From: Cylindrospermum sp. FACHB-282
GTDB lineage: Bacteria > Cyanobacteriota > Cyanobacteriia > Cyanobacteriales > Nostocaceae
Direction of reading: 5' to 3'
Assembly: GCF_014697195.1 (NCBI RefSeq)
Contig: NZ_JACJRJ010000048.1
Location: 1 to 46,596, forward strand
Length of the DNA: 46,596 nt
In this document: positions 25,028-32,260 of the stretch, one piece after another
Position numbering within the stretch: position 1 is the stretch's first letter
Layout of the letters: each line of letters opens with the position of its first letter
Position numbers and translations under genes: made by a program
The notes under the pieces: model-generated
What the model saw: only the letters and a program-made list of their open reading frames with translations
The model's database searches: none
What the model was told of the DNA's origin: nothing

Positions 25028-26164
25028 ATGAGCAAAGGAATCGACTCACCACTTTATTGCAAGCTGCTGGTGGATTCGCAAGATATTGGCATTCAGCACT
25101 ATCTACAGGAAATGGAACGTCTGTTGCTAGCGCTTCAAGATTTGTCTTTAGCCCGCAGTTTGGAACGAATTATGGAAATTGTGCGGGTGGTGGCGCGGGA
25201 ATTAACTGGGTCAGATGGTGCTAGTTTTGTACTGCGGGACAATGGTTATTGCTATTATGCCGATGAGAATGCGATCGCACCTTTGTGGAAAGGTCAACGA
25301 TTTCCCATGGATATCTGCATCGGTGGCTGGGCAATGCTCAACCGTCAACCTGCCATTATTGATGATGTATTTGTTGATGAGCGGGTTCCCTATGCTGCCT
25401 ACAAGCCCACCTTCGTTAACAGCATGGTGATGGTGCCCATCCGCACCCTAGACCCAATTGGCGCTATCGGCACTTATTGGGCAAAGCACCATCAACCGAC
25501 AATGGAAGAAGTGAAGCTGTTGCAAGCGCTGGCTGATACCACAGCGGTGGCGATGGAGAATGTGCAGGTGTATTCTGAATTAGAGCAGAGAGTGTGCGAT
25601 CGCACCGCTGCCTTAAACGCCGCCAACTTCCACCTAAAACAAGAAATTCACGAACGGGAAGCCGCCGAAGCCGAAGTCCGTCGTCTTTCCCTCACCGACG
25701 AACTGACCGGACTGCACAATCGGCGTGGCTTTTTCCTATTAGCTGACCAGCAGCTAAAGTTAGCCTATCGATCATATACCCTCACCAATCTGCTGTTTAT
25801 CGACCTGGATGGACTCAAGACTATCAACGACACTCTAGGGCACGAAATCGGAGATGCAGCCATTGTTGCTGCTGCAAACTTGCTCAAGGAAACTTTCCGT
25901 AATTCTGACACCATGGCCCGACTGGGGGGTGATGAATTTGTAGTGCTGATGCAGGGTAATGACCCCAATTCTGAGGCAATACAGGAGCGACTGCAAGCCG
26001 CTATCGACCAATTTAACCAGACTCAGCAGCAGCCATTTCAGATGTCCATGAGTATTGGTGTTCAGTCCTATGACCCGAAAGAGCCGATTTCACTAGATGA
26101 TTTGATTACTCTGGCTGATATCCAGATGTATCAACAAAAGCGAGCCAAGAGAGCCAACCGATAA
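25028..26164 (+). CDS. GAF-GGDEF diguanylate cyclase
   Basis: A 378-residue cytosolic protein predicted to make cyclic di-GMP. The N-terminal GAF domain (about residues 30-180; LTGSDGASFVLRD, FPMDICIGGWAML, SMVMVPIRT) is followed by a coiled-coil linker (about 185-220; EIHEREAAEAEVRRL) and a GGDEF domain with the intact active-site motif LGGDEF. An RxxD inhibitory site (RNSD) lies exactly five residues before GGDEF, so product feedback inhibition is expected. The GAF lacks the Cys pattern of bilin-binding phytochrome GAFs as far as can be judged, so the signal is unknown. AGGGGG-like sequence precedes the ATG. No EAL domain is present. Confidence 0.9.
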   Translation: MSKGIDSPLYCKLLVDSQDIGIQHYLQEMERLLLALQDLSLARSLERIMEIVRVVARELTGSDGASFVLRDNGYCYYADENAIAPLWKGQRFPMDICIGGWAMLNRQPAIIDDVFVDERVPYAAYKPTFVNSMVMVPIRTLDPIGAIGTYWAKHHQPTMEEVKLLQALADTTAVAMENVQVYSELEQRVCDRTAALNAANFHLKQEIHEREAAEAEVRRLSLTDELTGLHNRRGFFLLADQQLKLAYRSYTLTNLLFIDLDGLKTINDTLGHEIGDAAIVAAANLLKETFRNSDTMARLGGDEFVVLMQGNDPNSEAIQERLQAAIDQFNQTQQQPFQMSMSIGVQSYDPKEPISLDDLITLADIQMYQQKRAKRANR

Positions 26165-26267
26165 CTTTGTGATCTTATTTCCTTTTCTTCCTATATCATA
26201 GTTTGGTAACTTTTGCAGTTAAATAAGCGACATTTTTATAAAAATAGCTTATATTAGCTTTTATCAG

Positions 26268-26293
26268 CCTCCCTTAAAGAAAAATTTGGGAGG
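26268..26293 (+). terminator. Hairpin between GGDEF and 2OG-oxygenase genes
   Basis: CCTCCC (26268-26273) and GGGAGG (26288-26293) can form a 6-bp GC stem with an A-rich 14-nt loop, about 100 bp after the GGDEF stop codon and 28 bp before the next ATG. It could terminate the first gene or sit in the leader of the second. No T-run follows. Confidence 0.3.
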
Positions 26294-26320
26294 ATTTCAA
26301 AATGCTAGGGGGTAAACTCT

Positions 26321-26989
26321 ATGCAAAAAGTATCAGTTGCCACAGAATTAGAATATGCTTTTCTCTTCACCTTGAGAAAGGTAAATTCAATCAATTCCGC
26401 AGGATTTAAGCCATTTTTTAATGATTTGCCGATTGATCCTTATGTCAAAGGTAAATATCGCTTTAGAAGATTATCTCGGTTTATGGTGTCTGGAGATAAT
26501 TTGATTAAATTACCTCATGGCTATCTTTTTCAAAGCAAAGACTATAATCCATTAGTGGGTGATATAAAACGAGAGTTTGCCGAATTAGATGATGCCATCA
26601 TACAACTGGATATTTTTAAACATCTTGTTTTGGCATTTAGTGATTCTTGTAAACTTCACCCTGAAGCAGAAATCGGAGTTCACCAAATCAGAACTACCTG
26701 TTCACTAACTAATTTAGGAAATCCTGCACCTGAAGGCATTCACCAAGATGGTACTGATTTTATCGGGATTTTCTCTGTTGATAGAGATAATATTCAAGGT
26801 GGAGAAACACACTTATATAATGCCAAAAAAGAAAAGCCAGTTTTTAACAAAATCCTCCATCCGGGAGAACTGCTTTTAGTGAATGACCATGATTTTTTCC
26901 ATTTTACCACTCCCATTAAACCGCAGACTGACGGACAGGGAATTAGAGATGTATTTGTTTTGACTTCTCCTAGCCTACTTTCAGATTAA
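26321..26989 (+). CDS. 2OG-Fe(II) dioxygenase, PF10014 type (amino-acid hydroxylase-like)
   Basis: A 222-residue stand-alone non-haem iron, 2-oxoglutarate-dependent oxygenase. The iron triad is visible as His141-x-Asp143 (GIHQDGTDFI) and His194 (DFFHFTTP), with Arg209 in IRDVFVL placed to bind 2-oxoglutarate. The sequence GGETHLYNAKKE and the overall size match the PF10014 family, whose characterised members (e.g. L-isoleucine 4-hydroxylase of Bacillus) hydroxylate free amino acids. The substrate here cannot be inferred from sequence. There are no biosynthetic neighbours: upstream is a GGDEF gene and downstream, past a strong palindrome, a TPR gene. A ribosome site (AGGGGG) lies about 10 nt before the ATG. 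Confidence 0.8.
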   Translation: MQKVSVATELEYAFLFTLRKVNSINSAGFKPFFNDLPIDPYVKGKYRFRRLSRFMVSGDNLIKLPHGYLFQSKDYNPLVGDIKREFAELDDAIIQLDIFKHLVLAFSDSCKLHPEAEIGVHQIRTTCSLTNLGNPAPEGIHQDGTDFIGIFSVDRDNIQGGETHLYNAKKEKPVFNKILHPGELLLVNDHDFFHFTTPIKPQTDGQGIRDVFVLTSPSLLSD

Positions 26990-27012
26990 GAATTTATAAG
27001 ATATTCCTCACA

Positions 27013-27045
27013 AGATACCCGACTTCTCTAAGAAGTCGGGTATCT
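27013..27045. terminator. 15-bp perfect palindrome (terminator or dispersed repeat)
   Basis: AGATACCCGACTTCT (27013-27027) and its exact complement (27031-27045) flank a 3-nt loop, 24 bp after the 2OG-oxygenase stop codon. It is strong enough to stop transcription in either direction, though there is no T-run. Near-identical 'GAAGTCGGG' palindromes are widely dispersed in Nostoc-type genomes, from general knowledge. Confidence 0.6.
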
Positions 27046-27121
27046 GACTCACTTTATGTTCACAAATCAAATAGGATTGCTATATATACCTTGTTTATAA
27101 CTCATTTAGTAGGATGGCTAT

Positions 27122-28387
27122 ATGAATGACGAATTTTACAATCAGGGATTGGAAAAAGCTAAACAAAAAGATTATGCTGGGGCAATTGAGGACTTTAACC
27201 AGGCTTTACGGGTAAATCCTTACTTGGGCGCAGCTTATCTACAAAGAGGTTTGGCTTATTATAATTCAGGGGTAATTCTTCAGGCTGTTTCTGATTATAC
27301 CGAAGCTTTAAAGCTGGATTCCCAAAATGTGGAAGCTTATTATTGTCGCGCTTTAGCAAGGGTGGGGCTGAAAAATCTGCCGGGGGCGCTGGAAGATGTG
27401 GATAAAGCCATTAAGCTAAATCTTAATTATGCAGCTGCTTATAGTTTGCGGGGCATAGTGCGGCGGAAAGAGGGATATATTCAAGATGCGATCGCTAATT
27501 TTAAAAAAGCCGCAGAATTATATCTAGAACAAAAGGATAAAGAAAATTGTCGCCTGTGTTTGGAAAATATTAAACAGCTACAACCACCAGAGAAAACAGC
27601 ACCAACGCCAACAACAGCTACACCTGGAACTATTGGAACCACAGGGGATTATTTCACGCAATTATTAGACAAGGCTGAAAAGGGTGATACACGAGAAGCG
27701 ATCGCTGATTTAAACTGGGTATTGCAAGCTGATCCCCAAGATGCCCAAGCTTATTGCTGTCGCGGGGTGGTGCGTTGCAAAATGGGGAATTATCGGGAGG
27801 CGATCGCCGATTTTAACCAAGCACTACAATTAAATTTTATCGATGGGATTGTCTATCGTAACCGCGGAAAAGCTCGTTCGCAGTTAGGTGATCATTTTGG
27901 GGCGATCGCAGATTTGAATCAAGCCATCCAGATTCAACCCCAAGATACCTTAGTCTATGTTGCCAGAGGGAACGTCTATCGGGCAATGGGGGACTATCTC
28001 CGGGCGATTCAAGACTACTCTCAAGCATTGCAAATTAAGGTTGATGATGCCCAAGCTTACTACAATCGCGGCATTGCCTATACTTTTTTAGAAGAACTGC
28101 AAAAGGCGATCGCTGATTTTCAAAAGGCAGCAAGTATATTTTGTCAACAAGAAGATTGGGATAATTACCAACAAGTATTAAATAGCCTCAACAAAATTCA
28201 GTCATCTAGCCCAGAGTCCACCAAAGCAACGTATAACACCCTACGTCAGCGATTATTGAGCATGGTGGGGGGACACTGGGAAATTGCCCAAAGACTAATT
28301 CAGCAGCAGCGGGAATTTAATCCGGGAATGTCTGAGGAGTGGTATGTGCAAAAAGTGATTTATGATTTACAGCGCGATCGCGGTTGA
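27122..28387 (+). CDS. TPR repeat protein
   Basis: A 421-residue soluble protein with two blocks of tetratricopeptide repeats, about residues 1-140 and 185-350 (YAGAIEDFNQALRVNP, YREAIADFNQALQLN, FGAIADLNQAIQIQP, YLRAIQDYSQALQI). They are separated by a Pro/Thr-rich linker (TAPTPTTATPGTIGTTG). A final module (LLSMVGGHWEIAQRLIQQQREFNPG, then EEWYVQKVIYDLQRDRG) is a short C-terminal domain I associate with cyanobacterial TPR and kinase proteins. The gene ends in TGA followed directly by TAG; the next reading frame, a truncated kinase, continues in the same frame. Likely a protein-interaction scaffold for kinase signalling; partners are unknown. Confidence 0.85.
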   Translation: MNDEFYNQGLEKAKQKDYAGAIEDFNQALRVNPYLGAAYLQRGLAYYNSGVILQAVSDYTEALKLDSQNVEAYYCRALARVGLKNLPGALEDVDKAIKLNLNYAAAYSLRGIVRRKEGYIQDAIANFKKAAELYLEQKDKENCRLCLENIKQLQPPEKTAPTPTTATPGTIGTTGDYFTQLLDKAEKGDTREAIADLNWVLQADPQDAQAYCCRGVVRCKMGNYREAIADFNQALQLNFIDGIVYRNRGKARSQLGDHFGAIADLNQAIQIQPQDTLVYVARGNVYRAMGDYLRAIQDYSQALQIKVDDAQAYYNRGIAYTFLEELQKAIADFQKAASIFCQQEDWDNYQQVLNSLNKIQSSSPESTKATYNTLRQRLLSMVGGHWEIAQRLIQQQREFNPGMSEEWYVQKVIYDLQRDRG

Positions 28388-28390
28388 TAG

Positions 28391-29350
28391 TTAGATTTTG
28401 TTCAAAATCTAGCTAATTCTGAATATGCTCCCCTAACACCACAAGAACGGGACAGACTGGAGTCGATGTTTTTGCAAGAAGCCGTGAAACTGGCTCGGTT
28501 TCGACATCCTCATATAGTGTCCGTCGAAGCACCATTTAAGCAAGATTCCCACTGGTGTCTAGCAATGGAATATATTGATGGCATCAGTTTAGGCGATCGC
28601 AATAAACAAGTGTTGTCTGAGTCACAAGCGCTGACATATATTCAGCAAATCGGTGAAGCGCTGATTCTGGTTCACGAAAATCAATTGATTCATCGAGATA
28701 TCAGACCAGAAAATATTATGCTTAGAGTGCGGGATGGTAAGCCAGAAGCGGTTTTGATTGATTTTAGTTTAGCGCTGGATTTTGACCATACCCTCACCAC
28801 AGCACGCACCAGAGAAACTTCTGAGGGATTTACCCCCCTAGAGTTATATTCCCAACAAGGTCAACCCACAGGAGCTTATACTGATATCTATTCCTTAGCG
28901 GCTACCCTCTACGTTTTGCTGACTGGAAAAATTCCTGTGAGTGCCATTAAGCGCAAACTAGATAAAAAACCTTTTGTAAATCCTAAAAAACTGAATTCGC
29001 AAATTAGCGATCGCACAAATCGCCAAATTCTTGAAGGAATGAAATTAGACGCGAAAAAACGTCCCCAATCTGTGCGCGAATGGCTAGATGCATTGGGATT
29101 AACCAGTGCAAATGCAGCACCAGATACTTCTCCCGCGAAATCAGAGCCAAAAATCAATTGGTCAGTAATTTGGACAGCCGCAGGGGTAATAGTTACACTT
29201 TTGGTAGGTATACCAGCCTGGATTGGTATATTCAAACCGTCTCCTGATAATCCCCCAGCGATAACACCTAGTCCAGCAGTTACCCAAAAACCGTCTCCTG
29301 ATAATCCCCCAGCGATTACACCCAGTCCAGCAGTTACCCAAAAACCATAG
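28391..29350 (+). pseudogene. 5'-truncated Ser/Thr kinase (pseudokinase remnant)
   Basis: Kinase-like coding sequence that lacks the start, Gly-rich loop and catalytic Lys. It begins right after tandem stops (TGA TAG) of the TPR gene with VQNLANSEYAPLTPQERDRL, matching the piece just before helix alpha-C. The first ATG is internal (28466). Retained parts are alpha-C Glu (FLQEAVKLARF), HPHIVSVEAPF, the hinge EYIDG, and HRDIRPENI (normally HRDIKPEN). The DFG motif has become DFS (IDFSLAL). A TM helix (IWTAAGVIVTLLVGIPAWI) and two copies of an 18-residue Pro-rich repeat form the tail. Phosphotransfer should be lost. It may be a decayed gene or an expressed pseudokinase starting at 28466. Confidence 0.7.
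29237..29344 (+). repeat. 54-bp tandem repeat x2 in the kinase remnant
   Basis: Two adjacent 54-bp units (29237-29290 and 29291-29344) differing at two positions encode two copies of PSPDNPPAITPSPAVTQK at the C-terminus of the truncated kinase. The unit length is a multiple of three, so gain or loss of copies keeps the frame. Confidence 0.95.
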
Positions 29351-29581
29351 TTAAAAGGGCGGTTAGAAACCGCGTCTACACAGGCAAAACCCACCTTCGT
29401 GGGTTTCAAACCCGCAATTTTTCCTTAGTTAAAAGGGCGGTTAGAAACCGCGTCTACACAGGCAAAACCCACCTTCGTGGGTTTCAAACCCGCAATTTTT
29501 CCTTAGTTAAAAGGGCGGTTGGAAACCGCATCTACACAGGCAAAACCCACCTCCGTGGGTTTCAAACCCTTAATTTTTCCT
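29348..29581 (+). repeat. 78-bp direct repeat x3, each with two hairpins
   Basis: Three units start at 29348, 29426 and 29504. Each begins TAGTTAAAAGGGCGG and contains hairpin 1 (GCGGTT-AGA-AACCGC), the linker TCTACACAGGCAAA, hairpin 2 (CCCAC-CTTC-GTGGG) and a TTTCAAACC...TTTTTCC tail. Units 1 and 2 are almost identical; unit 3 has several substitutions. The first unit begins inside the kinase stop codon region. Non-coding. Confidence 0.95.
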
Positions 29582-29583
29582 TA

Positions 29584-29652
29584 GTCCACGTTCGCGTAGC
29601 GTGCCGTAGGCATAGGTGGACTTCGTTTGTGTAGCCGCGAATTCCATTCGCC
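29584..29652 (-). repeat. Inverted copy of the two-hairpin repeat
   Basis: Read on the minus strand from 29652, the order is hairpin 1 (GCGAAT-GGA-ATTCGC), linker GGCTACACAAACGAA, then hairpin 2 with arms GTCCAC and GTGGAC. A CG-rich insert (CCTACGGCACGCTACGCGAA) lies within the hairpin-2 loop. It is the same design as the three direct copies to its left, in opposite orientation. Confidence 0.85.
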
Positions 29653-29722
29653 TTGGCTTAGGTTATTTAGGGTATGATTATAGCTACATCACCCTCATCA
29701 GTAAAATCACCAGAAAACATAC

Positions 29723-31390
29723 ATGGTCTGGGCAGCAGGGCAACAACTACAAAATGGTAAATATCGGATTGAGGAGGTCTTGGGACAGGGTTGTTTTGGC
29801 ATTACCTACAAAGCGCTGCACCTCCGGCTATGGCAACAGGTAGTAATTAAAACCCCTAACGAATTTCTCAGCCGAGATCCAGATTATGACAAATATGTAG
29901 AGCGTTTTATCAATGAAGGACAGATATTAGCACGTCTGTCTCAAGACCCCCATCCCCATATTGTCGGAGTGATTGACCTGTTTCAGGAAGGTGAAATTCA
30001 CTGTTTGGTGATGGATTACATCGCCGGGGAAAACTTATTTGGTATAGTCAAGCGCCAGGGAGCATTGCCAGAAGCAGAAGTTTTGGAATGTTTTCGCCAA
30101 ATTGGGGAAGCATTGACAGTGGTACATCAAGCAGGGTTGGTGCATCGAGATGCTCACCCTGGAAATATTATGTTGCGGCCTAATGGCAAAGCAATATTAA
30201 TTGATTTTGGGATTGCGGGTGAGTTGGTTCCTACTACAGTTAGCTCAATGAATCCTGGAAACCAGAGATTTGCGCCTTATGAGCAGATGAGTGGCGATCG
30301 CAATCCTACAGTTGATGTCTACTGTCTAACTGCTACTCTCTATTTTGCTGTCACTGGTCAAAAACCGCCTACTTCCTTAGACCGGAAGTTATATGCTGTT
30401 CGTCTAATTCCACCGAAGGAAATTTTTCCCAGCATCAGCGATAAGTTGAATCAAGCAATTCTCAAGGGGATGGCGTTGGAAGCGAAAAACCGTCCGCAGA
30501 CTATGGAAGCGTTGCTGAAGTTGTTGGAGGTGTCGCAGGTAGTTAAGCCACCAATTCTGAAGCAAGCATGGCTCAAGCTACTGAAAGCTTTGCAGCCTGT
30601 CAAATCGCAGGTAGTTAAGCCACCGATTCCTTGGTTAGCGTTGACAGGATATATTCTGCTTTATGCTGGGATAGGTTTTTTGTTAGCAATGCCCAATAAA
30701 CCGCCCGAACCACCAGCCATAGGTGGGGCTTTAGCTGTGATGATATCTTTCTCTCTAATTTGGTTTTTAACTAAGGAAACCTGGGCTGAAAAGGTGGCTG
30801 TATCAGTGAGTATGATTGTGGCTATCCTTGTTACAGTAGCTGTCGCTGTAGGTATGACAATGGCTGGTGATTGGGCTGGAGCCATATCTATCACTTCGGT
30901 TTTGTTTGGGGCTTGGGCTTGGGCTTGGGCTTGGGCTTGGTTTGGGGCTGGGGCTGGGGCTTGGGCTGGGACTTGGGCTGGGGCTGGGGCTGTGGGTGCG
31001 ACTGTAGCGATGACTTGGGTTGGGGATGGGAATTGGGCTATAGCTATGGTTTTAGTAGGGGTTTTGAGTGTTGCTCTATTTTTGATACTTAACTCACAAG
31101 ATGACAGAGTATTTAATAATTTATTTATTACTGGGGTTTTATTTGCGGGAGGTGCTTTGGTTGGGGCTGGAGGAGGGGCTTTGGTTGGTTCTAGAGGTGG
31201 GGCTTTGATTGGTTCTGGGGCTGGAGCTTCGGCTACGTCTATCATGTTTGTCGGATCTTTTACTATCACTGAAGTTGGAAAGAGATTGGATAAGCATTTC
31301 AGCAAGTTCAACACATTTATTACAATGGCTATAACTTCGGGAATCGGTTTAGTTTTAGGCTGGTTAGGACATTGGGTATTTTGGCGGTGA
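29723..31390 (+). CDS. Serine/threonine protein kinase with Ala/Trp/Gly-rich membrane tail
   Basis: A 555-residue Hanks-type kinase with all main motifs: GQGCFGITY loop, VVIK Lys, HRDAHPGN catalytic loop, IDFG and APYEQM. The kinase domain ends near residue 270. A linker has a repeated 'QVVKPPI' motif (three times between 270 and 305). The C-terminal 250 residues are strongly hydrophobic with about nine segments, including low-complexity WAWAWAWAW and GAGAGAWAGTWAGAGA encoded by hexanucleotide repeats, and a GGALVGSRGGALIGSGAGA stretch. The kinase should face the cytosol. It follows an N-lobe-less kinase and the hairpin-repeat array. What the membrane part senses is unknown. Confidence 0.85.
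   Translation: MVWAAGQQLQNGKYRIEEVLGQGCFGITYKALHLRLWQQVVIKTPNEFLSRDPDYDKYVERFINEGQILARLSQDPHPHIVGVIDLFQEGEIHCLVMDYIAGENLFGIVKRQGALPEAEVLECFRQIGEALTVVHQAGLVHRDAHPGNIMLRPNGKAILIDFGIAGELVPTTVSSMNPGNQRFAPYEQMSGDRNPTVDVYCLTATLYFAVTGQKPPTSLDRKLYAVRLIPPKEIFPSISDKLNQAILKGMALEAKNRPQTMEALLKLLEVSQVVKPPILKQAWLKLLKALQPVKSQVVKPPIPWLALTGYILLYAGIGFLLAMPNKPPEPPAIGGALAVMISFSLIWFLTKETWAEKVAVSVSMIVAILVTVAVAVGMTMAGDWAGAISITSVLFGAWAWAWAWAWFGAGAGAWAGTWAGAGAVGATVAMTWVGDGNWAIAMVLVGVLSVALFLILNSQDDRVFNNLFITGVLFAGGALVGAGGGALVGSRGGALIGSGAGASATSIMFVGSFTITEVGKRLDKHFSKFNTFITMAITSGIGLVLGWLGHWVFWR
30905..31010 (+). repeat. In-frame hexanucleotide microsatellite in the kinase gene
   Basis: GCTTGG is repeated five times perfectly at 30911-30940 and continues as imperfect GGGCTT/GGGGCT units to about 31010, encoding alternating Ala-Trp and Ala-Gly residues of a membrane segment. 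Unit changes of six bases keep the reading frame. Confidence 0.9.
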
Positions 31391-31458
31391 CGCGCAATTC
31401 TCTACCAGCAACTACAGAAAATTTTCAATAGCCACTCCACGCTTCCACCTCAGAACCC

Positions 31459-31542
31459 GAAACTACTAGCTCAGAACTTGAAATTCCGAGCCTAAAGCTG
31501 GAAACTACTAGCCGAAGGGTGGAAATTACTAGTTCACAGGTA
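31459..31542. repeat. Degenerate 21-bp tandem repeat x4
   Basis: Units at 31459, 31480, 31501 and 31522 each start GAAACTACTAG or GAAATTMCKAG. In one plus-strand frame they would encode heptads of the type ETTSSEL / EIPSLKL / ETTSRRV / EITSSQV. That frame has no start codon and differs from the upstream kinase frame. It lies between the kinase and the PIN toxin-antitoxin pair. Confidence 0.75.
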
Positions 31543-31590
31543 GACAATAGAGAAAGCTATTAATAAAATAATTGAGTCGGTAAAATAGTG

Positions 31591-31851
31591 ATGAGCGCAG
31601 AAAATGAGTTGTTAGAAAAGTGGCGGGAATTACCAAAAGACAAACAGCAGGAAGTTATAGATTTTGTAGAATTTCTCCACTTTAAGACCATAGATCATCC
31701 ACTAACCCAAAAAACGAAAACTCCGCTGGGAGAACGTTTGCGGCAACTTCGTACTAAAATAGTTGCTTCTGGTGCGCCTTTGCTAACTCAAGATGATATT
31801 GAAAAAGAAATTACTAGCCGTCGAGGTGGGTTACAGGAATTTACGGAATGA
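31591..31851 (+). CDS. DUF2281-type antitoxin
   Basis: An 86-residue protein with the DUF2281 pattern near the N-terminus (LLEKWRELPKDKQQEVIDFVEFL) and a basic-acidic C-terminal tail (LRQLRTKIVASGAPLLTQDDIEKEI). It overlaps the PIN-domain gene by 4 bp (ATGA), the usual layout of a type II toxin-antitoxin operon in which the antitoxin is made first. It should neutralise the PIN nuclease and probably represses the operon. The ATG is preferred over a GTG one codon upstream. Confidence 0.8.
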   Translation: MSAENELLEKWRELPKDKQQEVIDFVEFLHFKTIDHPLTQKTKTPLGERLRQLRTKIVASGAPLLTQDDIEKEITSRRGGLQEFTE

Positions 31852-32252
31852 AGATAACCTTTATTGATGCTGGCGTACTAGTTACAGCGGCGCGTGGTGT
31901 AGGGGAAATGTCAGAAAAAGCATTATCTATTTTAGAAGATTCTGAACGTGAGTTTGCTGCCAGCGATTTTGTTAAATTAGAAGTGCTTCCCAAGGCCATT
32001 TATAACCGACAAACCACCGAAGCCGAATTTTACGAAGCTTTTTTTAGTGCTGTCACTTACTGGGCTAATGATTTAGAACAGATTGTGGAAGATGCCTATA
32101 AAATTGGTTGTCAGTATGGTTTAGCGGCAATGGACGCCCTGCATCTGGCGGCTGCATTGTCAGTTGGTGCAGAGGAATTTGTGACAACTGAGAAACAAAC
32201 AAAACCTATGCACCGAGTTACAGGTATTCGAGTTATTTCAATTTTCAAATAA
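31848..32252 (+). CDS. PIN-domain ribonuclease toxin (VapC-like)
   Basis: A 134-residue PIN-domain nuclease. The conserved acidic residues are visible as Asp7 (FIDAGV), Glu45 (VKLEVLPK), Asp96 (AAMDALHLAAA) and a fourth acidic candidate at Glu115 (VTTEKQTKPM). The AMDALH-AAA and TTE motifs are typical of VapC-like toxins, which cleave RNA with Mg2+. It overlaps the DUF2281 antitoxin by 4 bp and is convergent with mutS (8-bp gap). Confidence 0.85.
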   Translation: MKITFIDAGVLVTAARGVGEMSEKALSILEDSEREFAASDFVKLEVLPKAIYNRQTTEAEFYEAFFSAVTYWANDLEQIVEDAYKIGCQYGLAAMDALHLAAALSVGAEEFVTTEKQTKPMHRVTGIRVISIFK

Positions 32253-32260
32253 TCAATTGA

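Noticed and set aside
29348-29652. CRISPR-like array
   Set aside because: Three 78-bp copies are contiguous with no unique spacers, and no cas genes are present; it is a tandem of hairpin elements.
30661-31314. 217-residue minus-strand Ala/Pro-rich reading frame
   Set aside because: Antisense of the low-complexity Ala/Gly/Trp kinase tail; its PAPAPAQAQAQ composition follows directly from the hexanucleotide repeats.
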